Source: Parvibaculum sp046297875
GTDB lineage: Bacteria > Pseudomonadota > Alphaproteobacteria > Parvibaculales > Parvibaculaceae
NCBI RefSeq assembly: GCF_046297875.1
Contig: NZ_JBKBHD010000001.1
Span: 558,001-622,000, forward strand
Direction of reading: 5' to 3'
Length of the DNA stretch: 64,000 bases
The notes below the pieces were generated by a model that was given only the letters and a program-made list of their open reading frames with translations, was not told where the DNA came from and ran no database searches. How positions within the stretch are numbered: the first letter of the stretch is position 1; every line of letters starts with the position of its first letter. Below are positions 1 through 7,127 of the stretch, in pieces. The position numbers were made by a program, and so were the translations under genes.

Positions 1-300
1 CTTGCCCATCATCTGCTGCGAGCGGACGACGAGGTCTTTCAGGATCTTGTTCAGCGAATGGCCGATATGGATGTTGCCATTCGCGTAAGGCGGGCCGTCA
101 TGCAGGATGAAGGTCTCGCGGCCCCTGGCGCTTTCGCGCAGGCGCTTGTAGAGGCCGAGCTTTTCCCAGCGGGCGAGCCATTCGGGCTCGCGGGCGGGCA
201 GACCTGCCTTCATCGGGAAATCGGTCGCGGGGAGAAAGATCGTGTCGCGGTAGTCGCGGCCAGTCGACGTTTCGCCGGTGGATTTTTCTTCAGTGGACAT
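1..300 (-). CDS. ileS: Isoleucyl-tRNA synthetase, N-terminal part (runs off the window)
   Basis: Class I aminoacyl-tRNA synthetase that charges tRNA-Ile in the cytoplasm. Only the first 100 codons lie in the window; the gene continues leftward past base 1. Translating the minus strand from the ATG at 300 gives the family N-terminus, with DGPPYANG at residues 68-75 and the ATP-binding HIGH motif at 78-81, followed by SLNKILKD as in bacterial IleRS. The acidic, Ser/Thr-rich first 15 residues are a variable extension. Valyl and leucyl enzymes share the HIGH motif, but the DGPPYANGNIHIGH block is typical of IleRS. Identification is firm, although the KMSKS loop and editing domain are outside the window. 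Confidence 0.95.
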   Translation of the reverse strand, partial: MSTEEKSTGETSTGRDYRDTIFLPATDFPMKAGLPAREPEWLARWEKLGLYKRLRESARGRETFILHDGPPYANGNIHIGHSLNKILKDLVVRSQQMMGK

Positions 301-541
301 GAATGGTCCCAGCTATACGGGGTTGCGCGATCATGGAAAAGGGAAGAACCCGGCTCCTGCCCCGGAGCGCCCGGAGGGGCGCTTTCAGCGGCAGGCCGGG
401 CCTGTAATTCGCGCGATGATGGCGGGGCGGCGCCCGCAAAAGGACGATGTCTTCATGGGGCGAGTTTCTAGCAGCCGGCCCCTTAACAGTCCAGTAAAGG
501 GGCGGCTTTCGGGGCTTTGCGAGGCGGCCTATGATGGGCGC

Positions 542-1321
542 ATGACCCGGATTCGCGCCCTTGCCGCCCTCTTCCTCATCCTTGTCCTCGCCGCACCCGC
601 GCAGGCCCGCTGGGAGGGGAGCCCGGTGCTTGAGCGGATCGCCGCGCGGGGCGAGGTTCGCGTCGGCCTCACCGGGGACTACAAGCCCTTTTCCTGGGAG
701 GAGCCCGAGGGCGAGTTCCGGGGGCTCGATGTGGATCTGGCGGAGGCGCTCGCCCGCGATCTCGATGCGCGGCTCGTGATCGTGCGGACGAGCTGGCCGA
801 CGCTGATGGATGATCTCGCCGCCGGAAAATTCGATATCGGCATGGGCGGCATCACCGTGACGGAGGCGCGGAGCCAGGTGGCCTACTTCTCCGACCCGAT
901 CCTGGCCGACGGGAAGGCGCCGGTGGCGCGCTGCGAGGACAGGGAGAGGTTCCGCACGCTGGCAGAAATCGACCGGAAAGGCGTGCGCGTCATCGTCAAT
1001 CCGGGGGGCACGAACGAGGCATTCGCGCGAGAGAACATCACGCGCGCGACGCTGATCCTGCACAGGGACAATGCAACCGTGTTCGAGGAAATCGCGGCGG
1101 GGCGCGCGGATGTGATGATTACCGATGCAATCGAGACGCGGATCGTCGAGCGCGAATATGACGGGCTCTGCGCGACGAACCCGGACGCGCCTTTCACGCA
1201 GGCAGAGAAAGCCTATCTCATGCCGCAGGACGAGGTCTTCAAGACGCGGGTGGATGACTGGCTCGGGCGGCTTGAGGCGATCGGCGCGTTGCAGGGCATT
1301 ATTCAAAAGTGGCTCCAATAG
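542..1321 (+). CDS. pheC: Periplasmic cyclohexadienyl dehydratase / family 3 solute-binding fold
   Basis: Predicted to decarboxylate and dehydrate prephenate (or arogenate) to phenylpyruvate (or phenylalanine) in the periplasm. The protein has 259 residues and starts with a Sec signal peptide (about residues 1-23, ending AQA). The rest is a family 3 solute-binding fold. TSWPTLMDDL (83 on), NPGGTNE (153-159) and TDAIE (194-198) follow the pattern I remember for Pseudomonas PheC rather than amino-acid binding proteins, and no ABC permease genes are adjacent. The ATG at 542 puts the signal peptide first; in-frame codons upstream encode nothing signal-like. A cytoplasmic prephenate dehydratase (pheA) lies at 28907-29776, so two routes may coexist. 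A plain amino-acid binding protein is the main alternative. Confidence 0.75.
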   Translation: MTRIRALAALFLILVLAAPAQARWEGSPVLERIAARGEVRVGLTGDYKPFSWEEPEGEFRGLDVDLAEALARDLDARLVIVRTSWPTLMDDLAAGKFDIGMGGITVTEARSQVAYFSDPILADGKAPVARCEDRERFRTLAEIDRKGVRVIVNPGGTNEAFARENITRATLILHRDNATVFEEIAAGRADVMITDAIETRIVEREYDGLCATNPDAPFTQAEKAYLMPQDEVFKTRVDDWLGRLEAIGALQGIIQKWLQ

Positions 1322-1445
1322 ATGAGCGTTGGCCGTTTTCCGCGGCCGGTGCGCTTTGATTTCAGTGCGTGGAGCTAATATGGGGGCGCTGCAAGGGAAG
1401 GGGATAAGTTTATTTTGGGGGGTGTTTGGGCCTCCTCCTCAATGA

Positions 1446-1476
1446 TGTCATGCCCGGGCTTGACCCGGGCATCCAG
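1446..1476 (+). repeat. 31-bp palindromic repeat, left copy
   Basis: An imperfect palindrome beginning TGTCA and ending CCAG, with CCCGGG arms around a short TTGA-type loop. It lies 33 bp beyond the stop codon of the GIY-YIG gene. A second small hairpin (GGCGC/GCGCC, 1479-1492) follows directly. The same unit recurs inverted at 1818-1848, matching at 26 of 31 positions with paired changes in the stem. Confidence 0.8.
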
Positions 1477-1509
1477 AAGGCGCGGCAGCGCCGTCCCTCT
1501 TCGCAAGAC

Positions 1510-1797
1510 TCAGAAAAACTCTTCGTACATATCGCGCCAAGAAGGATTCATCTCCTCGATCAAGGCGAGCTTCCATGCCCGCGACCAGTGCTTGAGGTTC
1601 TTCTCGCGCTGGATTGCGGCGCGAGCTTCGCTATGCACCTCGTACCAGACGAGATGTTTCACGCCGTAGCGGCTCGTGAAGCCCTTGCTGATTTCCTCGT
1701 GGTGTTCTGAGACGCGGCGCTGAATGTCGTTGGTGACGCCTGTGTAGAGCGTTCCATTGCGCCCGCTTGCGAGGATGTGGACGTAATAGTCCTTCAC
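1510..1797 (-). CDS. Small GIY-YIG domain endonuclease-like protein
   Basis: A 95-residue single-domain GIY-YIG protein. The two signature strands are seen as YYVHIL (residues 4-9) and LYTG (17-20), followed by the Arg pair at 27-28 and a Glu in REKNLK (64-69), the usual catalytic positions of this nuclease superfamily. Length is that of the free-standing YhbQ/URI-like subfamily, whose cellular role is poorly known; DNA cleavage is inferred from the fold only. The gene stands alone and is bracketed by two inverted copies of a 31-bp palindrome 33 bp beyond its stop and 20 bp upstream of its ATG, an arrangement like repeat-associated mobile units. The ORF is intact, with no frameshift. Confidence 0.85.
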   Translation of the reverse strand: MKDYYVHILASGRNGTLYTGVTNDIQRRVSEHHEEISKGFTSRYGVKHLVWYEVHSEARAAIQREKNLKHWSRAWKLALIEEMNPSWRDMYEEFF

Positions 1798-1817
1798 ATG
1801 CGCCTCGCCCGAAGCCC

Positions 1818-1848
1818 CTGGACCCCCGGGTCAAACCCGGGGGTGACA
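1818..1848 (-). repeat. 31-bp palindromic repeat, right copy (inverted)
   Basis: Read on the minus strand this copy again begins TGTCA and ends CCAG. Relative to the left copy the outer stem pair TG/CA has become CC/GG, which preserves pairing. It lies 20 bp upstream of the GIY-YIG start codon and 20 bp past the 3' end of the thioesterase gene, so it could also affect that transcript's end. Confidence 0.8.
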
Positions 1849-1868
1849 TGTTTGTTTTTGTCTCTTCC

Positions 1869-2297
1869 TCACGCGGCGATAATCCGCTCCACCGCCCTTG
1901 CCTTCAATGCCAGTTTTCCATCGCCATTGGTGAAGGTGGCCTCCACATAGGCCTGCGTCTTCGAGACGTTCACGACATGGCCTTCGCAGGCGAGGATGCC
2001 GTTTGTCACGGGGCGGAAGAAGTGCATCTGCAAATCTGACGTCGTGAAGTTCTGGTCGTCCTTCAGCATGGTCATGAGCGCAAAGGAGCAGGTCTGGTCG
2101 GCGAGCGTGGCGAGATAGCCGCCGAAAACGGCGACGGGGTTCATGTAAGCCGGGTCGACCGGCCAGTCGTAGCGGATGCGGCCGGGCTCCAGCACGGTGA
2201 GCTTGCCCGCATAGAGATTGAGCGCTGTCACATGGGGCGGCGCCTTTTCCATTTCGCCCGCCTCGATCCGCTTCAGAATATTCGCCCAGCTCGGCAT
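1869..2297 (-). CDS. PaaI-type hotdog thioesterase
   Basis: A 142-residue single hotdog-fold protein of the acyl-CoA thioesterase (PaaI/YdiI) group, predicted to hydrolyse an acyl- or aryl-CoA in the cytoplasm. The segment with NPVAVFGGYLATLADQ resembles the substrate-helix region of PaaI enzymes, and the family usually runs 130-150 residues. The ATG at 2297 overlaps the TGA of the upstream gene (TGATG), so it is translationally coupled as third gene of an operon with a MarR regulator and an isocitrate-lyase-family enzyme; a GTG one codon earlier is also possible. The actual acyl-CoA substrate cannot be read from sequence. Confidence 0.75.
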   Translation of the reverse strand: MPSWANILKRIEAGEMEKAPPHVTALNLYAGKLTVLEPGRIRYDWPVDPAYMNPVAVFGGYLATLADQTCSFALMTMLKDDQNFTTSDLQMHFFRPVTNGILACEGHVVNVSKTQAYVEATFTNGDGKLALKARAVERIIAA

Positions 2298-3166
2298 CAC
2301 TTCCCCGTCTTCTCATTTATCGCTGCCGCATCGGCGAGCATGTCATGCAAGCCGATGAGTTCATTGTAGTGCTGGAAGGTGACGCGGGGCTCGGCTTCAG
2401 GCAAGCCCTCGCCTTTCAGGAGCGTTGCATAGACCTCTTGCAGGCGGGCGGTGACGGCGAGGAGCGCCGAGACGGGGAAGAGCGCGATCCTGTAGCCGAG
2501 CGCCTCCAATGCTTTCGCGCCGAGATAGGGCGTCTTGCCGTCTTCCACGATATTGGCGACGAGGGGAACGCCCTTGAATGTGTCCGCGATTTTCCGCATT
2601 TCCTTTTCGTCGCGCGGGGCCTCGATGAAGAGAATGTCGGCGCCGGCTTTCAGGAAAGCCTCGCCGCGGCGAAGCGCCTCGTCCAATCCATGCGTGGCAC
2701 GGGCATCCGTCCGCGCCATGATCTTGAAGCTCTTCTCCGCGCGCGCATCCGCCGCCGCGCGGATTTTCGCCGCCGCTTCCTCGACGGGCACGACTTCCTT
2801 GCCTTCCATATGGCCGCACCGCTTCGGAAAGACCTGATCCTCGATCTGGATGCACTGGGCCCCCGCCTGTTCATAGGCGCGGGCGAGGCGCGCGGCATTG
2901 AGCGGGCCGCCATGACCATTGTCGCCATCGGCGATGACGGGCACGGGCGAAGCGGCAGCGGCGATGACGCGGACGCGCTCCATCATTTCGGCGGCGCTGA
3001 CAAGGCCGATATCGGGCAGGCCGAAGCCCGCGCCCGCGACGCCGAAGCCCGTCATGTAAACGACTTCCGCGCCTGCCTGGGCGGCGAGCTTCGCGGAAAG
3101 CGCATCATAGGCGCCGGGCGCGACGATGAGGCCGGGCTGTTTCAGACGTTCATCGAGGCTTGTCAT
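2297..3166 (-). CDS. Isocitrate lyase / PEP mutase family protein
   Basis: A 289-residue TIM-barrel enzyme of the isocitrate lyase/phosphoenolpyruvate mutase superfamily, which makes or breaks C-C or P-C bonds next to a carboxylate using Mg2+. Visible motifs are the metal-binding DGD (80-82), EDQ (109-111) and the active-site loop KRCGH (115-119). The length fits oxaloacetate decarboxylase, carboxyphosphonoenolpyruvate mutase and methylisocitrate lyase relatives; I cannot choose among them. The start at 3166 overlaps the MarR stop by ATGA. In-frame codons further upstream would be read inside the MarR gene and encode a Lys/Arg-rich stretch, so I rejected them. Coupling to a thioesterase suggests breakdown of a branched or hydroxylated acyl compound. 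Confidence 0.8.
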   Translation of the reverse strand: MTSLDERLKQPGLIVAPGAYDALSAKLAAQAGAEVVYMTGFGVAGAGFGLPDIGLVSAAEMMERVRVIAAAASPVPVIADGDNGHGGPLNAARLARAYEQAGAQCIQIEDQVFPKRCGHMEGKEVVPVEEAAAKIRAAADARAEKSFKIMARTDARATHGLDEALRRGEAFLKAGADILFIEAPRDEKEMRKIADTFKGVPLVANIVEDGKTPYLGAKALEALGYRIALFPVSALLAVTARLQEVYATLLKGEGLPEAEPRVTFQHYNELIGLHDMLADAAAINEKTGK

Positions 3167-3645
3167 GCGCTTTTCTTCTTTCTTTCCTTCGCCTTGCCGA
3201 CGCCTTTTTTGCCGATGACTGGCGCCTCGCCCCAATCGGCGCTGACGAGGCGGGCGAGATCGTCCACCGCCTTGCGGCCGAGGTTTTCTTCAAGCGCGGC
3301 TTCAAGCGCCATCACGATGTCGAGCGCCTCCTCGCGCATGACCGCACCTTCGGGCGCGAAATGGACAAGCTTGCAGCGGGCATCCTCTGGATCGGGCTCG
3401 AGATAGACAAGGCCCTTGGCTTCCAGCTCACGAAGCGCCGTGTTGACCGACTGGCGGGTGACACCGAGAAGGCGGGCAAGCTCCGAGGGGCGGCGGATGC
3501 CGGCATGGACGTAGACCATGCACATGGATTCAAGCCGGCGCACACCGCCATGACCGCGGATATCGAGGCTTTTCTGCAGCGCGGCATCGAACCAGATGAA
3601 GCGGTTCAAGAGCTGCGCCATCAGAAGGCCGGGCTTTCGCGCCAT
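3163..3645 (-). CDS. MarR-like winged-helix transcriptional regulator
   Basis: A 160-residue protein with a winged helix around residues 50-100; the recognition-helix region contains LLGVTRQSVNTALRELEAKG, followed by a wing with DPEDARCK, as in MarR/AsnC-like repressors. It probably autoregulates this three-gene operon and may control the divergent carboxymuconolactone-decarboxylase-like gene, whose start is 73 bp away. The C-terminus is an unusually Lys-rich tail (GKAKERKKKSA), probably unstructured. The gene overlaps the next one by four bases. The ligand is unknown; neighbouring enzymes suggest an aromatic or acyl-CoA intermediate. Confidence 0.75.
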   Translation of the reverse strand: MARKPGLLMAQLLNRFIWFDAALQKSLDIRGHGGVRRLESMCMVYVHAGIRRPSELARLLGVTRQSVNTALRELEAKGLVYLEPDPEDARCKLVHFAPEGAVMREEALDIVMALEAALEENLGRKAVDDLARLVSADWGEAPVIGKKGVGKAKERKKKSA

Positions 3646-3718
3646 CGAAGAAAACTCCGCTTGAGGTGTTTGTCAGTTTATCTTACATTTTTCCCGGTCA
3701 TGCAACGGGAGGTGAGGC

Positions 3719-4363
3719 ATGCCGAGACTGAGGCAGGTCGCGAAAGCGGACGCAGATCCCTTCGCGCAACAACTCTACAAGGTGCTGTTCGGCGAGCGAG
3801 ACCCTGTGAAGGAACCGGGCACGGCGACGGGGACGCCCGGCAACTGGTGGACCGTGTTCGCGCTGGTGCCGGATGCCTTCAAGCATACGACCGAGGGCTT
3901 CCAGTTCTATCGCAGCCCGAAGCGCAAGCTCGATCCGAAGCTGCGCGAACTCGGGCAGATCCGTGCGGGCTTTGCGCGCGGGTCGCAATTCGTGTTCTCG
4001 CAGCATTGCAAGGCCTGCCGCGATGTGGGCCTCCGCGAAGAACAGATCACGGCGATACCGCATTGGCCGATCGCGGATTGCTGGTCGCCCGTCGAACGCG
4101 CGCTGCTTGCCTATACGGACTGCCTGGTGCTGCAGGGCGGGCGCGTGCCCGACGGGATTTTCGACGAGATGAAGAAATATCTCTCGGACGAAGAGATACT
4201 CGAATTCACCTACATCACCACGACCTATGAGATGCATGCGACGATGTCGCGCGCGCTCAGGCTCGAATATGACGATGTGGACGAGCGCGTCGTCGAGATT
4301 GCGGCGCCGGAGGGAAGCTCCAACGACGTCATGAGCATGGTCGACGCACAAGGGAAGGAATAA
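3719..4363 (+). CDS. Carboxymuconolactone decarboxylase / AhpD-like family protein
   Basis: A 214-residue all-helical protein of the CMD/AhpD superfamily. The central motif is QHCKAC (95-100), a CxxC pair next to a His, which in AhpD relatives is a redox-active disulfide; true CMD enzymes lack the Cys pair. A thiol-dependent peroxidase or reductase role is therefore more likely than muconolactone decarboxylation. It is divergent from the MarR operon and is followed after 4 bp by a VOC protein, so the two are probably cotranscribed. An alternative is a member of the uncharacterised relatives used in aromatic or steroid catabolism. Confidence 0.75.
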   Translation: MPRLRQVAKADADPFAQQLYKVLFGERDPVKEPGTATGTPGNWWTVFALVPDAFKHTTEGFQFYRSPKRKLDPKLRELGQIRAGFARGSQFVFSQHCKACRDVGLREEQITAIPHWPIADCWSPVERALLAYTDCLVLQGGRVPDGIFDEMKKYLSDEEILEFTYITTTYEMHATMSRALRLEYDDVDERVVEIAAPEGSSNDVMSMVDAQGKE

Positions 4364-4367
4364 AGCG

Positions 4368-4895
4368 ATGGGCTATCATCATCTGGCGCTTGCCGCGCGC
4401 GACATGAAGGCGATTCATGCGTTTTACGAAGGCGTGATGGGTTTCGAGCTTGTGAAGGTGGAAGTGGGACCGGCGCCGGAAGGCGGCTGGGCCAAGCACT
4501 TCTTCTACCGGATGGAAGACGATTCGAAATTCATCGCCTTCTGGGAGATGCACGATATTCCGGGGACGGAGGGTTTCGAGACCAGTCTGTCGAAAGCAGC
4601 CGGTGTGCCCGACCATATCAACCACATTTCCTTCGATGTGAAGGACCGGGCCGATCTCGACCGCCGCCGCCAGCAATGGCTCGATGCGGGGCTCGATGTG
4701 CTGGAGATCGATCATAACTGGTGCCACTCGGTCTATACGAAGGACCCGAACGGCAATTTCGTGGAGTTCTGCCTGACGACCGGCAGCTTCACGAAAGAGG
4801 ACCGGGAGACGGCGCTGGCTGCACTCACCGCCGAGAAGCCCGACTTCTCGAAGCCGCCGGCCAATGTGCAGTTCCACAAGCCGAAGGCCGCGTGA
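4368..4895 (+). CDS. VOC-superfamily dioxygenase/glyoxalase-like protein
   Basis: A 175-residue protein with two beta-alpha-beta-beta-beta modules of the vicinal oxygen chelate superfamily. Likely metal ligands are a His at the N-terminus (GYHHLAL), a second His in HISFDV and a Glu in NFVEFCL near residue 140, matching the His-His-Glu triad of extradiol dioxygenases and glyoxalase relatives. The C-terminal 35 residues beyond the fold are Lys/Pro-rich. It follows the AhpD-like gene by 4 bp, so they form a two-gene unit. Ring-cleavage dioxygenase, glyoxalase and isomerase functions all remain possible. Confidence 0.75.
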   Translation: MGYHHLALAARDMKAIHAFYEGVMGFELVKVEVGPAPEGGWAKHFFYRMEDDSKFIAFWEMHDIPGTEGFETSLSKAAGVPDHINHISFDVKDRADLDRRRQQWLDAGLDVLEIDHNWCHSVYTKDPNGNFVEFCLTTGSFTKEDRETALAALTAEKPDFSKPPANVQFHKPKAA

Positions 4896-4898
4896 GGC

Positions 4899-5513
4899 TC
4901 AGAAGCTCGGCGGTGTGCAGGCGGAGACGATGACGCAATCCACCGTTCCGGGATTGTGGAAGCGGTGGGGAAGGCGCGAGTCGAAATAGTAGGCATCGCC
5001 GGGCACGAGGCGGCGGACCTCGCCGCCGACGGTAAGCTGCAGCACGCCGGAAATGACGATGCCGCATTCCTCGCCTGCATGGGAGAGCATTTCCTCGCCC
5101 GTGTCGGCGCCCGGCTTGTACCGCTCATGCATCATCTGGATGGCGCGGCCACGCGTGTCGCGCCCGACGAGGCGGAAGGAAACGTCTCCGCCCGCGATCT
5201 CGCGCAGTTCCTTTGCGGCGTAAAACACCTTGGCGCGTGGCTTCAGGTCCAGCGTCAGGAAATCCGCAATCGAGATCGGGAAGCCGCCCAGCACCTTTTT
5301 CAGCGAGCCGATGGAAGGGCTAATGCGGTTCTGCTCGATGAGGGAGATGGTGCCGTTCGTGACCCCGGCGCGCTTGGCGAGTTCGCGCTGGGAGAGGCCA
5401 TACATCTTGCGCAGCTCGCGGAGCCGCGCACCGATATCCTGCCCCTCCGCTTCGCCCTCGCCTGCCCCGGCCTCGCCGCCGGCGCCATGCGCCCGTCTGA
5501 AATCCCCTGCCAT
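4899..5513 (-). CDS. XRE-family regulator with C-terminal cupin domain (PuuR-like)
   Basis: A 204-residue two-domain regulator. An XRE helix-turn-helix spans about residues 27-85 (SQRELAKRAGVTNGTISLIE), followed by a small cupin domain (about 130-200, with the Gly-rich SHAGEECGIVISG strand). This architecture is that of PuuR/SutR-type repressors, where the cupin senses a small amine or amino-acid ligand. It is divergent from an omega-amino-acid aminotransferase gene and probably controls it. The ATG at 5513 has no obvious Shine-Dalgarno, so either the message is leaderless or a downstream start is used; the first 25 residues are low-complexity Gly/Glu/Ala. An imperfect palindrome lies directly upstream. 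Confidence 0.85.
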   Translation of the reverse strand: MAGDFRRAHGAGGEAGAGEGEAEGQDIGARLRELRKMYGLSQRELAKRAGVTNGTISLIEQNRISPSIGSLKKVLGGFPISIADFLTLDLKPRAKVFYAAKELREIAGGDVSFRLVGRDTRGRAIQMMHERYKPGADTGEEMLSHAGEECGIVISGVLQLTVGGEVRRLVPGDAYYFDSRLPHRFHNPGTVDCVIVSACTPPSF

Positions 5514-5515
5514 TT

Positions 5516-5531
5516 GTCTAATTTACTAAAC
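5516..5531. promoter_or_regulatory. Candidate operator in the regulator/aminotransferase divergent region
   Basis: The 16-bp sequence GTCTAATTTACTAAAC is an imperfect palindrome (outer GT.TA / TA.AC matches) and an AT-rich island in GC-rich DNA, immediately before the regulator ATG and 87 bp before the aminotransferase ATG. It is a plausible autoregulatory site for the XRE-cupin protein. This is inference from position and symmetry only. Confidence 0.45.
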
Positions 5532-5617
5532 AGGCTGCCCAGAGTCACGCGGGAGAGCGCTTGCTTTCCGGGGCGCCCGGACTTTCAATCGCAGAAAATC
5601 CTGAACGGAGGCCCGCG

Positions 5618-6943
5618 ATGAGCGCCGATACCACGCCGAACGATCTCGAACCCTTCTGGCTGCCCTTCACGCCGAACCGGCAGTTCAAGCGGGAGCCGCG
5701 CCTGCTCTCGCGCGCGAAGGACATGTATTACTACAAGCCGGACGGGACGGCAGTGCTCGACGCGACGGCGGGGCTGTGGTGCTCAAATGCCGGGCATTGC
5801 CGCGAGCCGATCGTGAAGGCGATCCAGCAGCAGGCGGGCGAGCTCGACTTCGCGCCGTCCTTCCAGTTCGCGCATCCCAAGGTCTTCGAACTCGCAAGCC
5901 GCGTGGCGGCGCTGGCGCCGGCCGATCTCGACCATGTGTTCTTCTGCAATTCGGGATCGGAAGCAGCCGACACGGCGCTCAAGATTGCCATTGCCTATCA
6001 CCGCGCGAATGGCGAGGCCTCGCGCACCAGGCTCATCGGCCGCGAGCGCGGCTATCACGGCGTCGGCTTCGGCGGCATTTCGGTGGGCGGCATGGTCGCC
6101 AACCGGAAGTTCTACGGGCCGCTGCTCGCGGGCACCGACCACCTGCCGCACACCTATAACCGGGCGGAGCAGGCCTACACGGTGGGCGAGCCGGACTGGG
6201 GCGCGCATCTTGCCGACGAATTGCAGCGGCTGGTCGATCTTCACGATGCCTCGACCATTGCGGCGGTGATCGTGGAACCGATGGCGGGCTCGACCGGCGT
6301 GCTGCCGCCGCCCAAGGGATATCTCAAGCGGCTCCGCGAACTTTGCGAAAAGCATGGCATCCTGCTGATCTTCGACGAGGTCATCACCGGCTTCGGGCGG
6401 TTGGGCCATGCGACGGCGGCAGAACGCTTCGGCGTGACGCCCGACATTCTCACCTTCGCGAAGGGCATTACCTCCGGCACGGTGCCGATGGGCGGCTGCG
6501 TGGTGCGCAAGCACATCTACGAGGCTTTCCAGACGGGGCCCGATCATGTGATCGACCTTTTCCACGGCTATACCTATTCCGGCCATCCGCTTGCCGCCGC
6601 GGCGGCGCTTGCGACGCTCGACCTTTACCGCGACGAGGGATTGTTCGAACAGTCGAAGGAGATGGAGCCGAAAATGGCTGCCGCTGCGATGGGCCTCAAG
6701 GGGCATGCGCTGGTGCAGGACATCCGCACCATCGGTTTCGTGGCGGCGTTCGACCTTGCGCCCGTCGAAGGGCTGCCGGGCAAGCGCGGCTTCGATGCGA
6801 TGCGGGTCGCCTTCCATGACGAGAACATGATGGTGCGCGTGTCGGGCGACACGATCGCCTTCTCGCCGCCGCTCATCGCGGAGGAAGAACACCTTGAGGA
6901 AGCCTTCTCGAAATTCCGCCGCGTGCTCGACAAGATCGGCTGA
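5618..6943 (+). CDS. Omega-amino acid--pyruvate aminotransferase (class III)
   Basis: PLP-dependent class III (fold type I) aminotransferase of 441 residues, predicted to move the terminal amino group of an omega-amino acid such as beta-alanine, or of an amine, to pyruvate. Landmarks are CNSGSEAADTA near residue 110 for cofactor phosphate binding, Asp253 in IFDEVITGFG for the pyridine nitrogen, and Lys282 in TFAKGITSG for the Schiff base. FWLPFTPNRQFK at the N-terminus is typical of the beta-alanine:pyruvate subgroup. The ATG at 5618 follows a GGAG at 5607. The divergent XRE-cupin gene is the likely regulator, and an intrinsic terminator follows at 7077. Exact amine specificity is unresolved. 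Confidence 0.88.
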   Translation: MSADTTPNDLEPFWLPFTPNRQFKREPRLLSRAKDMYYYKPDGTAVLDATAGLWCSNAGHCREPIVKAIQQQAGELDFAPSFQFAHPKVFELASRVAALAPADLDHVFFCNSGSEAADTALKIAIAYHRANGEASRTRLIGRERGYHGVGFGGISVGGMVANRKFYGPLLAGTDHLPHTYNRAEQAYTVGEPDWGAHLADELQRLVDLHDASTIAAVIVEPMAGSTGVLPPPKGYLKRLRELCEKHGILLIFDEVITGFGRLGHATAAERFGVTPDILTFAKGITSGTVPMGGCVVRKHIYEAFQTGPDHVIDLFHGYTYSGHPLAAAAALATLDLYRDEGLFEQSKEMEPKMAAAAMGLKGHALVQDIRTIGFVAAFDLAPVEGLPGKRGFDAMRVAFHDENMMVRVSGDTIAFSPPLIAEEEHLEEAFSKFRRVLDKIG

Positions 6944-7076
6944 GCGGGAGCCGCGACGCCCTGCCGCAGGGGGCCGTGATTGGAAGGGGGCGGTGCCGTC
7001 CCTATCTCTCCAGTGTTCCCTCTGATGGCGCGGGCCAGGTTCCTCCCCCCCTCCCTCGGGCCCGCCCTCAATCTGA

Positions 7077-7112
7077 CCCTCCCGCGCGATACGCGTGGGA
7101 GGGTTTTGTTTT
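7077..7112 (+). terminator. Intrinsic terminator after the aminotransferase gene
   Basis: A 12-bp stem (CCCTCCC-G-CGCG paired with CGCG-T-GGGAGGG, one G-T wobble) closes a 3-nt loop and is followed by TTTTGTTTT. It lies between the aminotransferase stop and the end of the convergent hydrolase gene. Confidence 0.9.
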
Positions 7113-7127
7113 CCGGGCCTGCCCCGG

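Noticed and set aside
1422..1669. Small plus-strand open frames over the left palindrome and the GIY-YIG gene
   Set aside because: They translate the repeat and the antisense of the nuclease gene; no ribosome-binding site or family match.
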